From: JBMDXK01 sp048594375
GTDB taxonomy: Bacteria; Pseudomonadota; Alphaproteobacteria; Rhizobiales; Methylopilaceae
Direction: 5' to 3'
NCBI GenBank assembly: GCA_048594375.1
Contig: JBMDXK010000029.1
Span: forward strand, 1 to 35,853
DNA length: 35,853 nt
Under the pieces are notes generated by a model. The model was not told where the DNA came from. It ran no database searches and saw only the letters and a program-made list of their open reading frames with translations. Shown here piece by piece: positions 1 through 7,436 of this stretch; positions within the stretch are counted from its first letter, which is position 1; each line of letters begins with the position of its first letter. A program made the translations under genes and the position numbers.

Positions 1-2
1 GC

Positions 3-2078
3 ATTGAGACGATCAAGATGCAATATGGCATTCCTCTTGATGACCTCGACATCCGCAACGCCCTCACCAGCGAGACCACCGACAAAGGAACACCCCTCAC
101 CGTCACCGAACTCGCCATCCAGAACCTCTACGAATTGTACACACAGGAACTGGATGCAGGGGCGTTCAGCCTGGATGATCTTGAAAACCCCAAAGCGCAG
201 TTTATCCTGCTGATGCAAGCACAAAGCGCCATGGCAAACGGGTACGACTTCCTGCCTTACTATGAGGATCCGTATCTTGAAGGCGGCGCAAAACGCCCCA
301 GCGGCAAAACCGTACGCAAGTTTGCCGGTAACCTCGAAAAATACTCCACCGCCGATGTCAAAGATCTTATCAAAGAAGAACAACTCAATAAAAAAATCGC
401 AAAACTTCTTGCTTTTCCAGCCCTTGCCGCAGACTACGGTCTGGTTCTGCAAAAAGCCATGCAAAAATCCCCAAAGACTGAAGCCAAAGCGGAAAAGATT
501 TATACAACTCTTACCAGCCCGCAGTTTCCGGAATTTCTTCATGCATTGCGTGATGCTGGCTATGAGCAGAAGGCAGAGCATCTGGTGGCGGAACTGGTGG
601 CTACGCTTTCGCTGGTCAGCCCTGAAAAAGCACAGGAAGCGGCAGAGTTGCTTTCCATGAATGCCATGGAGTTTGATGCGCTGTTAGCCATTGAAACCAC
701 ATCGGACTGGCCAGACAAAAAATTTGAATTTATCGCAGCCAATATTGGATTGATTATTGCCCACGGGCTACGGGCATTCGGTGGCGTTACCCGCCATGCG
801 GTGAACACGATTGACAAGTTTGTCCATGCGTATCTTGGCAATAAGGTAAGTATTGCAGCGTTTGACAAGGTTGTGCAGTCCGCGCTTAAAACCTATACGC
901 CAGCAATGCTCGCAAAGATGCCGGAGCCTGAATTTAATGCTGCGATGCGCCATTTAATGGACAAAACCTTTGTGCCGATGCAGCACCGTTCCGGTCTTTA
1001 TAAACTGCTTGGTGTTGTAAATTCCCACGGCCTATGGGGTACATTGAGCGCCATTGGCGGCGTTGTCGGGATTGTTTCCTTAATTGGCGCGGGCTCAGGC
1101 CGTGATTTTACCAACGTTGAAAAAGCCCAGCTTGCGCAGATTGTCATGGCAACCGGCGCTGTTGCGCCTCACTTGATTTCCACCACGTCCTACGCCCAGA
1201 AACAGATTGGCTCTGCGTTTGGTCATAAGCCTGAATCCACTCTGGCTCATCGCGCCGGTTCGCATAAAGACCTGCCCCATATCTGGGGAAAGGAAACGCT
1301 GCTTTCCAAGCCGGTCATGGATAAGCTTCCGGCTTTCTTGCAGCCGCAAACGGCTTTAAAAGAAAGTTTGCTGAAGGATGCCAATCTTGTAGGAAATCAG
1401 CTCCTTCATGGCCATCAACCGCAGACCACCCTGCCCGATACGGCTTCTGACAACTCTTCCCTCTCTTCCCGCTCGGCGGCAGAAAAATCAACCCCGCACC
1501 GCGCCGCAAAAACCGCGGGTTCTGTGGCGCGTGTCTTTGCTGGCGTGGGTGATATGGGTGCAGGCATTGCGGGAATGGTTGTGGGTGCATTGGGTTTAAA
1601 GCAAGGGATTGCGCTTGATGATGCAGGGCGGCAGGCTTCATCAGGCATTGTGCTGTCTTCCGGTCTTTCAACAGCCATCGGGGGAAGTATTGCCACTGCG
1701 GGATTATTTTCTGTTTTCCCCAAGGCAGCCATTGCCAATCCATTTTTATGGGCGGGTGCAATCCTCGCAGGATTGGGCTTGATGGTGGAATTATCGCTGG
1801 ATGACTGGCGTGGCAATCCTGAAAAGCAAAGGATTACGGAAGATCAGGATGCGTTCTGGGATCAGCTCGACACCCTTGATATTCTTGAAGAGGATCAGGC
1901 AGACAAACGCGCTTATGCAACAACCCTGTTTGCGCAGGAAAATGGACGTGGCGCTACGCTCACCACACAATCCATTTGGGATCAGGAAGCAGAAGAATTC
2001 GATTTCTTTAAAAATACTCCTGAACGCGATGGCAGCGCGACAACCCGTATGAATGAAAAACTACGCCATGCGTCTTAG
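3..2078 (+). CDS. Large orphan protein with Gly-rich membrane segments, 5' end probably outside the window
   Basis: The frame is open from the first bases of the window to the stop at 2076-2078. An ATG at 18 would give 686 residues, but it has no convincing ribosome site and the frame continues upstream, so the gene is probably cut by the window edge. Counted from that ATG, residues 1-330 are soluble, helical and Ala/Lys/Glu-rich. Hydrophobic, Gly-rich segments follow near 338-358, 500-528, 540-568 and 573-593 (for example GAGIAGMVVGALGL). A Ser/Thr/Pro/His-rich linker lies at about 440-500, and the C-terminus is acidic. I recognise no family. The mix of a soluble N-terminal part and small-residue membrane helices is seen in pore-forming toxins and secretion-system translocators or effectors, but this is only an analogy. 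The next gene on the same strand begins 194 bases downstream. Confidence 0.8.
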   Translation: METIKMQYGIPLDDLDIRNALTSETTDKGTPLTVTELAIQNLYELYTQELDAGAFSLDDLENPKAQFILLMQAQSAMANGYDFLPYYEDPYLEGGAKRPSGKTVRKFAGNLEKYSTADVKDLIKEEQLNKKIAKLLAFPALAADYGLVLQKAMQKSPKTEAKAEKIYTTLTSPQFPEFLHALRDAGYEQKAEHLVAELVATLSLVSPEKAQEAAELLSMNAMEFDALLAIETTSDWPDKKFEFIAANIGLIIAHGLRAFGGVTRHAVNTIDKFVHAYLGNKVSIAAFDKVVQSALKTYTPAMLAKMPEPEFNAAMRHLMDKTFVPMQHRSGLYKLLGVVNSHGLWGTLSAIGGVVGIVSLIGAGSGRDFTNVEKAQLAQIVMATGAVAPHLISTTSYAQKQIGSAFGHKPESTLAHRAGSHKDLPHIWGKETLLSKPVMDKLPAFLQPQTALKESLLKDANLVGNQLLHGHQPQTTLPDTASDNSSLSSRSAAEKSTPHRAAKTAGSVARVFAGVGDMGAGIAGMVVGALGLKQGIALDDAGRQASSGIVLSSGLSTAIGGSIATAGLFSVFPKAAIANPFLWAGAILAGLGLMVELSLDDWRGNPEKQRITEDQDAFWDQLDTLDILEEDQADKRAYATTLFAQENGRGATLTTQSIWDQEAEEFDFFKNTPERDGSATTRMNEKLRHAS

Positions 2079-2271
2079 GCCAAAAGAATAAAGTGTTGCG
2101 CATTGGAAACACCTGTACGATTATCTGCTTTTGAAAGTCGTGAAAGACGTTGCATTTAGAGCCATAAAAGCTAGCATACAGTGGAATTTTCACATGAGTC
2201 TGTGCGTCTTATAGATTAAGATATTGAATAATCTACAAGATTTGCCTTCTCCTTATACATATGAGACAATA

Positions 2272-2955
2272 ATGAAACTCAGCAGACGGGCGTTTGTGTT
2301 TGGCGCACCACTCTTTATTGCCGGTTGCCAGACCGCGCAGCAAAAACCTTCCATTCTGGATGATGCCAATTACATTGACCCTCAATACCGTTTGATGTAT
2401 GCGGCCGTTGAAGGTGAACCTCATCCCGTTCCTGCTGTTGACCTAAGCCGTGTGAACCCGCGTTTTCTGCGCCGTGAAGTGGATTACCCCGCGCAGTACC
2501 CAAGCTACCCTGTGGGTACTATTGTTGTTGATCCTAACGAACGTTACGCCTATCTGGTACAAGAAGGCGGAAAAGCGCTGCGTTACGGTGTTGGCGTTGG
2601 CAAACAGGAAGGCTTCAATTTCCGTGGCGAAGGTATCATTCAGCGTAAAGCAGCTTGGCCACGCTGGACACCTACAGCGGATATGATCCGCCGTGAGCCA
2701 GAGCGTTATGGCGGATTTGCAGCAGGTCTTGCCGGTGGCCCAGAAAACCCGCTTGGCCCACGCGCTTTGTATCTTTATAAAAATGGCCGCGATACCCTTT
2801 ACCGCCTTCACGGCACCACCGAACCGTGGACAATCGGCACCATGGTGTCTTCCGGCTGTGTGCGTTTCCTCAATCAGGATATTATCGATCTATACAACCG
2901 CGTACCAACCGGCACCCGCGTTGTGGTGATGCCTGCCCGCGCTGGCGTCGTTTAA
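2272..2955 (+). CDS. L,D-transpeptidase (YkuD/ErfK family), Tat-type lipoprotein
   Basis: This 227-residue protein should cross-link or attach peptidoglycan through its YkuD catalytic domain on the periplasmic side. I chose the ATG at 2272 rather than an upstream in-frame start because it begins directly with a signal sequence: SRRAFVFG is twin-arginine-like and IAGC (Cys19) is a lipobox, so the product is probably a lipid-anchored Tat substrate. The YkuD domain spans about 82-220, with His180 in the LHGT motif and the catalytic Cys196 in VSSGCVRF. The usual family form is SHGC; Ser replaces that His here, a variant I believe recurs in rhizobial paralogues. A strong terminator follows at 2974-3002. 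The gene seems to be transcribed alone. Confidence 0.9.
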   Translation: MKLSRRAFVFGAPLFIAGCQTAQQKPSILDDANYIDPQYRLMYAAVEGEPHPVPAVDLSRVNPRFLRREVDYPAQYPSYPVGTIVVDPNERYAYLVQEGGKALRYGVGVGKQEGFNFRGEGIIQRKAAWPRWTPTADMIRREPERYGGFAAGLAGGPENPLGPRALYLYKNGRDTLYRLHGTTEPWTIGTMVSSGCVRFLNQDIIDLYNRVPTGTRVVVMPARAGVV

Positions 2956-2973
2956 CACGTAACGCATGTTCCA

Positions 2974-3002
2974 AAAAGCCGGAGTTTTACTCCGGCTTTT
3001 TT
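2974..3002 (+). terminator. Rho-independent terminator after the L,D-transpeptidase gene
   Basis: A perfect 12-bp stem (2974-2985 with 2989-3000, core GCCGGAGT/ACTCCGGC) and a TTT loop are followed by a T-run. It lies 18 bases after the stop codon at 2955. The A-run on its left side means it could also act on the minus strand. Confidence 0.92.
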
Positions 3003-3198
3003 GTTTTGATCTGTATTTCTATAAAAGCATTCAAATAAAACGATCATTTTATTGAAACCAGAGGCCAACCCATTTCCCTGAAGGGTAATACGGATCAGTC
3101 TAAAATACTGATAAATAATACTAAAAATTTATAGTGAAAGAATTATCATTTTATAATATGTTTGCTTTTATTGCCGGGAATACAATAAGCCGCAGATT

Positions 3199-4206
3199 TC
3201 AAACTGCCTCTGCATCATATTGGATAAGCGCAAGGGCTTCGTGCAAAATATGCGCAGAGGCATCTGGTTTTACAGCATTTTCCGAGAGATAACGGCGATA
3301 CGCCCGCGCACCCTTTTGTCCGTTAAAAAGGCCCAGCATATGCCGGGTAATATTGGATAGCTTTCCGCCTTGCCCAATATGCTGCTCTGCATAACCAAGC
3401 ATATGTTCCACCGCTTCAACGGCTGTAATCTTACGGGCATCCCCATAAATCATAGCGTCAACATCCAGCAGCAAAGCAGGATCCTGATAGGCTGCCCTGC
3501 CGAGCATGACACCATCGACTTGCGCAAGATGTACCTGCGCTTCTGCTAGGGATGTGATGCCGCCATTGATACTGATGTGTAGCGCTGGAAAGCGCTTCTT
3601 GAGGCGATAGACACGCTCATAATCCAGCGGTGGAATGGTGCGGTTGTCTTTTGGAGAAAGCCCTTTCAGCCACGCTTTGCGGGCATGAACGGTTAAAGCA
3701 TCAACACCAGCGGCAACAACGGCGTCAGCGAATGTGTCCAGCGCTTCTTCGGAATCCTGATCATCAATTCCGATCCGGCATTTCACCGTTATTGGCAGAC
3801 GCACCACCTGCTTCATTGCAGCGACACATTTAGCTACCGTTTGCGGTTCTGCCATGAGGCACGCGCCAAATGCACCGCTTTGCACACGATCGGAAGGGCA
3901 GCCCACATTCAGATTGATTTCGTCATAGCCTTCCGCTTCACAAATTTTCGCAGCTTCAGCGAGTTTGTGCGGCTCACTCCCGCCGAGTTGAACACTTATA
4001 GGGTGTTCTGCATTATCAAAACCCAGAATGTGTTGCCGGTTGCCATGAATGACCGCATCTGCGGTAACCATTTCTGTATATAATACACTGTGACGTGTCA
4101 TTGTACGGTGAAAATAGCGACAATAGCGCGTTGTCCAATCCATCATGGGGGCGACAGCAAAGCGATGATGCGTAGAAAATGAGGATTTATATTTGTTATC
4201 AGTCAT
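3199..4206 (-). CDS. dusA: tRNA-dihydrouridine synthase A
   Basis: This FMN enzyme reduces uridines to dihydrouridine in the tRNA D-loop (positions 20/20a for DusA). It has 335 residues, the usual length. The TIM-barrel starts with APMMDWTTRYCRYFHR (about 19-34). The catalytic cysteine is Cys103 in NVGCPSDRVQSGAFGACLM, and the FMN-phosphate region reads SINGGI...GVMLGRAAYQDP. DIN/EINLN and TVHARKAWLKGLSPK are DusA-type signatures that separate it from the DusB gene elsewhere in this window. The start ATG at 4206 has no strong ribosome site. The gene stands alone, opposite in direction to the transpeptidase gene, with an AT-rich 240-base gap between them. Confidence 0.96.
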   Translation of the reverse strand: MTDNKYKSSFSTHHRFAVAPMMDWTTRYCRYFHRTMTRHSVLYTEMVTADAVIHGNRQHILGFDNAEHPISVQLGGSEPHKLAEAAKICEAEGYDEINLNVGCPSDRVQSGAFGACLMAEPQTVAKCVAAMKQVVRLPITVKCRIGIDDQDSEEALDTFADAVVAAGVDALTVHARKAWLKGLSPKDNRTIPPLDYERVYRLKKRFPALHISINGGITSLAEAQVHLAQVDGVMLGRAAYQDPALLLDVDAMIYGDARKITAVEAVEHMLGYAEQHIGQGGKLSNITRHMLGLFNGQKGARAYRRYLSENAVKPDASAHILHEALALIQYDAEAV

Positions 4207-4291
4207 TTACGCTACACTCAAATTATGCTTGTTGCCGACTGTTTGCGGCTATTATTGAAGTAATCTAGCCACGGTCTGTTTTAATTACTAT

Positions 4292-4331
4292 AAAAAAACG
4301 GTCATGACAGCAATAAATGCCGTCATGACCG
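4292..4331 (-). terminator. Rho-independent terminator for the small membrane peptide gene
   Basis: CGGTCATGAC (4299-4308) pairs perfectly with GTCATGACCG (4322-4331). Read on the minus strand, the hairpin is followed by a run of seven T (4292-4298). It lies 51 bases after the stop of the 26-residue reading frame and so supports that small gene being transcribed. Confidence 0.85.
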
Positions 4332-4382
4332 CAACAGCACGATCCTATTGAAAGATCATTTAAACAATGCGCTATATAGAAC

Positions 4383-4463
4383 CTACAGCACGCCAAACAA
4401 CCACAGCAAGAGAATAATAGGCAGCGGAATACCAATAAGCCACAAAAGACCGCCTTTCAGCAT
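4383..4463 (-). CDS. 26-residue hydrophobic membrane peptide
   Basis: This short frame reads MLKGGLLWLIGIPLP followed by IILLLWLFGVL and a stop. Nearly the whole product is one membrane-spanning segment with a Pro kink in the middle and a single Lys near the N-terminus. A GGAG ribosome site stands about 10 bases before the ATG, and a strong terminator follows 51 bases after the stop, so it has the anatomy of a real one-gene transcript. I recall similar tiny annotated proteins of the MLK...LIGIPLPI type in alphaproteobacteria but know no function. Such peptides often regulate a larger membrane complex or respond to envelope stress; that is inference only. Confidence 0.7.
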   Translation of the reverse strand: MLKGGLLWLIGIPLPIILLLWLFGVL

Positions 4464-4793
4464 GATAATATATCTCCATTAAAAGTACATGTTATGTCGT
4501 TTGAACGCTGGGCTATTATCATAAGTTCCCGAAGAATGTGGGGAAAATTTTACCCGAGCCTTTACTTTGTATTTTGCGATCTGTTTTTTGCAAAGATACA
4601 ATCAAAGCACCGCGTTATCCGCAGTAAAAACACCCCTTGGCTCATTCTGAAAAAAAGGATTTACACTGTTAACATAGAAAAATACCGGGCCAAAGACCCG
4701 ATATTTTTGTGATTTTACTGCTCTTGTTTTTTCTTTTGTGCGCCTCAGGAAACGCATAAAAGATGCTGTATAGAAAACACAGATATCTGCTGT
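4464..4793. other. Intergenic, no gene recognised
   Basis: This AT-rich gap lies between the small membrane peptide gene and the ialB-like gene, both on the minus strand. It must hold the promoter of the peptide gene. A hairpin at 4678-4708 is listed separately. The open frame at 4494-4712 on the plus strand has no ribosome site and no protein-like composition. Confidence 0.6.
4678..4708 (-). terminator. Probable bidirectional terminator downstream of the ialB-like gene
   Basis: AAAAATA-c-CGGG (4678-4689) faces CCCG-a-TATTTTT (4697-4708) with one mismatch and a 7-base loop. T-rich tails exist on both strands. It sits about 85 bases beyond the ialB stop, the only nearby gene that reads into it. 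Confidence 0.55.
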
Positions 4794-5474
4794 TTACTGT
4801 CCAGGTTTTTGAGTTGATGTTTTACCGGCATCTTCTTGCAGTTTTTTGCGTTGTTCTTCTGCTCGCTTGAGCAGTTCATTTTGAAGTTGGCTTTGGCTTT
4901 CTTCAAATTTTTTGCGGCGTTCTTCATACACTTCAGGATCTGTTGAAGGTCCATCCAGAGCTTTTGAGAAGCCGGATAAGGAAATCTTTGCGCCTACCCA
5001 CTGGCCGTTAGGATTTGCAGCAAACAAGATGAGATCACTGCCTTTACGAATGGATTTGAGAAGATCTTCTGTGACAGGTGTTTCCACCAAGCATCCGTTC
5101 GGGTAGCAGAGCTTATAGCGTCCAGCAACGGGCTTATCTTTATCAATTACCAGATTAACACCTGGCTGAATGAGAAACCCTACGGGAACAATAGCTTCGA
5201 ATACGCGGCGAACGGGTTCTTTTTCCTTGCGCACTTCTACAATGCGAACATCGGCGACAACGTTACCGGCTTCTGCCAGAGCGTAGCTGTTGAGTGTGCA
5301 GACTTCAGATTTATTTTTTTCGTCTTTGCCGCACACCTTGATCCATTCGGGCGCGGGGCTGGCATTGTTTTGTGCCTGTTGAGCGAAAGCAGGAGCGGCC
5401 ATACAACCCAACGCGACAGAAAGTCCGGCAACCCATTTGCTTACTTGCGGCATTTGTCTCATGGACAGAAGCAT
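4794..5474 (-). CDS. Invasion-associated locus B (IalB) family periplasmic protein
   Basis: I chose the ATG at 5474 because AGGA stands about 10 bases upstream; ATGs at 5462 and 5453 are alternatives. The product has 226 residues. A signal peptide ends near AAPAFA/QQAQ (residue 31), although ALGC within it loosely resembles a lipobox. The mature domain has the IalB pattern: EWIKVCGKDEKNKSEVC, then a middle region ending KLCYPNGCLVETPV, and a final strand DLILFAANPNGQWVGAKISLSGFSKAL, with four Cys likely forming two disulfides. Beyond residue ~180 a charged coiled-coil tail (YEERRKKFEESQSQLQNEL...) is added. IalB was named for erythrocyte invasion in Bartonella, but the family is widespread in free-living Rhizobiales and the molecular role is unknown. 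Confidence 0.85.
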   Translation of the reverse strand: MLLSMRQMPQVSKWVAGLSVALGCMAAPAFAQQAQNNASPAPEWIKVCGKDEKNKSEVCTLNSYALAEAGNVVADVRIVEVRKEKEPVRRVFEAIVPVGFLIQPGVNLVIDKDKPVAGRYKLCYPNGCLVETPVTEDLLKSIRKGSDLILFAANPNGQWVGAKISLSGFSKALDGPSTDPEVYEERRKKFEESQSQLQNELLKRAEEQRKKLQEDAGKTSTQKPGQ

Positions 5475-6117
5475 AAAGTTGATCCTTATGTTTACAGTGT
5501 TGAAAGAGCGCTTGTATCTGAGCGCGTCTTTAATAAATGTTCCTAACATCACCATAAGGTGAACAATACGGCATTAACGTGGCTCATATCAGGTCATAGA
5601 GCGTTTGTCAGCGATCATCTTGTCACTCCCCAGAAAAATAATGTGATGTGACCGGATTAACCTGAAGTGGCATTGATTTTTTTCTAGAGAAATGAGACTG
5701 GTTTTGCGTAATAAGTGAGAAAGTAACGTGTTGTTGCAGAGTGTTACAAAATCAGAAAAATTGATTTTGTAAAAAGCTATACCGTTTTTATTGCCAGATG
5801 ATTCTCACGATTGCATGAGAAAGCCGAATTTGCAGGAAAACATAATAATTCCGTAAAAAAAGCATTTGCACTATCACAAAATATCTCTGAAACAGTTTGC
5901 CTCATCATCCTTTGTGTGGATGGCATAATATGAGAAAAAAATTCTTCATCTTAGTACAGACGTGAAATTAATTTAAATATTTCAAGCAAAAATATAATAT
6001 ATTATAGATAATTCTAAAATCAACACACCATTTACATCGAAATTAATTGACAAATTAATAATATTTAAATAAACATAAATATAATCTAAATTTATATTTA
6101 TTTTTAGGAAAGTCATC
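5475..6117. other. Long AT-rich intergenic region, no gene recognised
   Basis: This is a divergent promoter region between the ialB-like gene (minus) and the orphan gene at 6118 (plus). The last 200 bases are extremely AT-rich. The 88-residue minus-strand frame at 5982-6248 overlaps the start of the orphan gene and reads as a low-complexity shadow. I find no RNA gene here. Confidence 0.6.
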
Positions 6118-7149
6118 ATGTCTGTCTCATTTTCCGGTCTGCCTCCATTGCAAAATTCTGAAAAAATAGAAACAGCCTTTAATGATGCAACCGCTAAAAT
6201 CCAGAATATAGACGGACAGAATATGTTCGGAGGCACGAGTCGTTTCATTTCTGGTAAGTTAAATGCGCATGATCAGAATGTCTTTAACCATGGTATAAAG
6301 GAAGTATCTGATCATATTCAGAATTTAAATGCACACTATGAGTCACATTATATTCCTGCTCGAGATGCCGCAGAAGAGATTCGTCCTTATGTTTCCACGT
6401 TTAACCCCAATACTAATAAAGCTACCGAAAAATACACGGCGGCAAATGGTAAAAACATCCCATTACTTTTTGCGCTTTATGAAAAAGGCTCAAATTCAAA
6501 CAGATTAGTTGATTTTATTGGAGATCCTGACGTTCATAACAATAGATTTCAAACTGCCAAAAATGATTTAGATAAGGTTAGTAAAGAACTTAATATTCTA
6601 TCGGAAAGGTCACAATCATCACCTCGAAATACTGACCTTAGAGAGTTGAAAAAACTTCATAACCGCATTGAATCTGTTTATTCTACCTTCAAATCTTTTG
6701 AACTTAGTAAAACTCCAGAAGGTATGATTAAAACTTCTAAATTTTGGCATCCGCGCCTAAATCCAGGCCCGCAATCGTATAATGCCGGGTTTGCCGGATC
6801 GAGTCGTCAACCAGGCCCCACAGAATTTCCTCACTATACTCCAGAACAGATATTTAGAGAAAATGATAGGGCTCTTGCAACATATCAGAAAACTGCCAAT
6901 GATTTGCTTTCCTATATTCAATCTGACGCCTTCCCCTCATACTCAAAAGAGAATCTAAATGAATTGAAAAAGACATATGTTAGTTTAACCACAAAAGCCT
7001 ATGAATTAACGGAAAAAGATCCATTTCTTAAAGATTCTGTTTTTGATCAGAATGAAAACAATGTATTTTATCAGTTAAAAGGTGCCTATGATGAAATTTT
7101 GACCCCAGCTTTAATAAAGAACGGGATTGATGCTGATCCTGCTGTTTAA
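6118..7149 (+). CDS. Orphan 343-residue soluble protein, effector-like
   Basis: I do not recognise this family. AGGAAAG stands six bases before the ATG, so the start is well supported. There is no signal peptide or membrane segment. The sequence is helical and rich in Asn, Ser, Lys and Glu, beginning MSVSFSGLPPLQNSEKIETA, with a likely coiled-coil at about 140-205 (DLDKVSKELNILSERSQ...LRELKKLHNRIESVYSTF) and another near 275-315. A Pro/Gly-rich turn region lies at about 210-245. The codons and flanks are markedly more AT-rich than the neighbouring core genes, which suggests acquisition. It lies alone between ialB and the adenylate-forming homologue. A secreted effector or a cytoplasmic scaffold would both fit; nothing in the sequence decides. 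Confidence 0.75.
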   Translation: MSVSFSGLPPLQNSEKIETAFNDATAKIQNIDGQNMFGGTSRFISGKLNAHDQNVFNHGIKEVSDHIQNLNAHYESHYIPARDAAEEIRPYVSTFNPNTNKATEKYTAANGKNIPLLFALYEKGSNSNRLVDFIGDPDVHNNRFQTAKNDLDKVSKELNILSERSQSSPRNTDLRELKKLHNRIESVYSTFKSFELSKTPEGMIKTSKFWHPRLNPGPQSYNAGFAGSSRQPGPTEFPHYTPEQIFRENDRALATYQKTANDLLSYIQSDAFPSYSKENLNELKKTYVSLTTKAYELTEKDPFLKDSVFDQNENNVFYQLKGAYDEILTPALIKNGIDADPAV

Positions 7150-7151
7150 TC

Positions 7152-7180
7152 AACGCATGTGGCAATTGGCGTTTTTTTAT
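7152..7180 (+). terminator. Weak terminator candidate after the 343-aa orphan gene
   Basis: AACGC (7152-7156) can pair with GCGTT (7169-7173), followed by a run of T. The stem is short and the loop long, so support is modest. Its place just after the stop codon at 7149 is the main argument. Confidence 0.4.
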
Positions 7181-7395
7181 AAAAAGTATTTAGAAAGTGC
7201 ACTTTAATGACCCCAATTTACTTGTAGTGTCTTGAAAAATCCGATTATCTTGAGGTGAGGAGCAATCTGTTCTGCCGTCATCGCGCCACATTCCCTTTGT
7301 GGAAACATTATCCCTGTGCGTATTTTGGTAAACAATTTATGCTAAAGCATCTATAGTAAGGGCAAAAAGGCATTTTAGAGTGCGAGCCAAAAAAG

Positions 7396-7421
7396 GCATA
7401 AAAAGCCTCCTCTTTTTATGC
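7396..7421 (+). promoter_or_regulatory. Perfect hairpin directly before the ribosome site of the adenylate-forming homologue
   Basis: GCATAAAAAG (7396-7405) and CTTTTTATGC (7412-7421) form a perfect 10-bp stem with a 6-base loop. The GAGG ribosome site at 7427-7430 begins six bases after the stem. In the mRNA leader it may control translation; without a T-run it is not a good terminator. Confidence 0.55.
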
Positions 7422-7436
7422 AGCATGAGGCGGATT

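Noticed and set aside
4494..4712. A 72-residue plus-strand frame in the gap before the ialB-like gene
   Set aside because: No ribosome site, a hairpin runs through its end, and the composition is not protein-like.
5982..6248. An 88-residue minus-strand frame
   Set aside because: It overlaps the well-supported start of the orphan gene at 6118 and is low-complexity in its second half.
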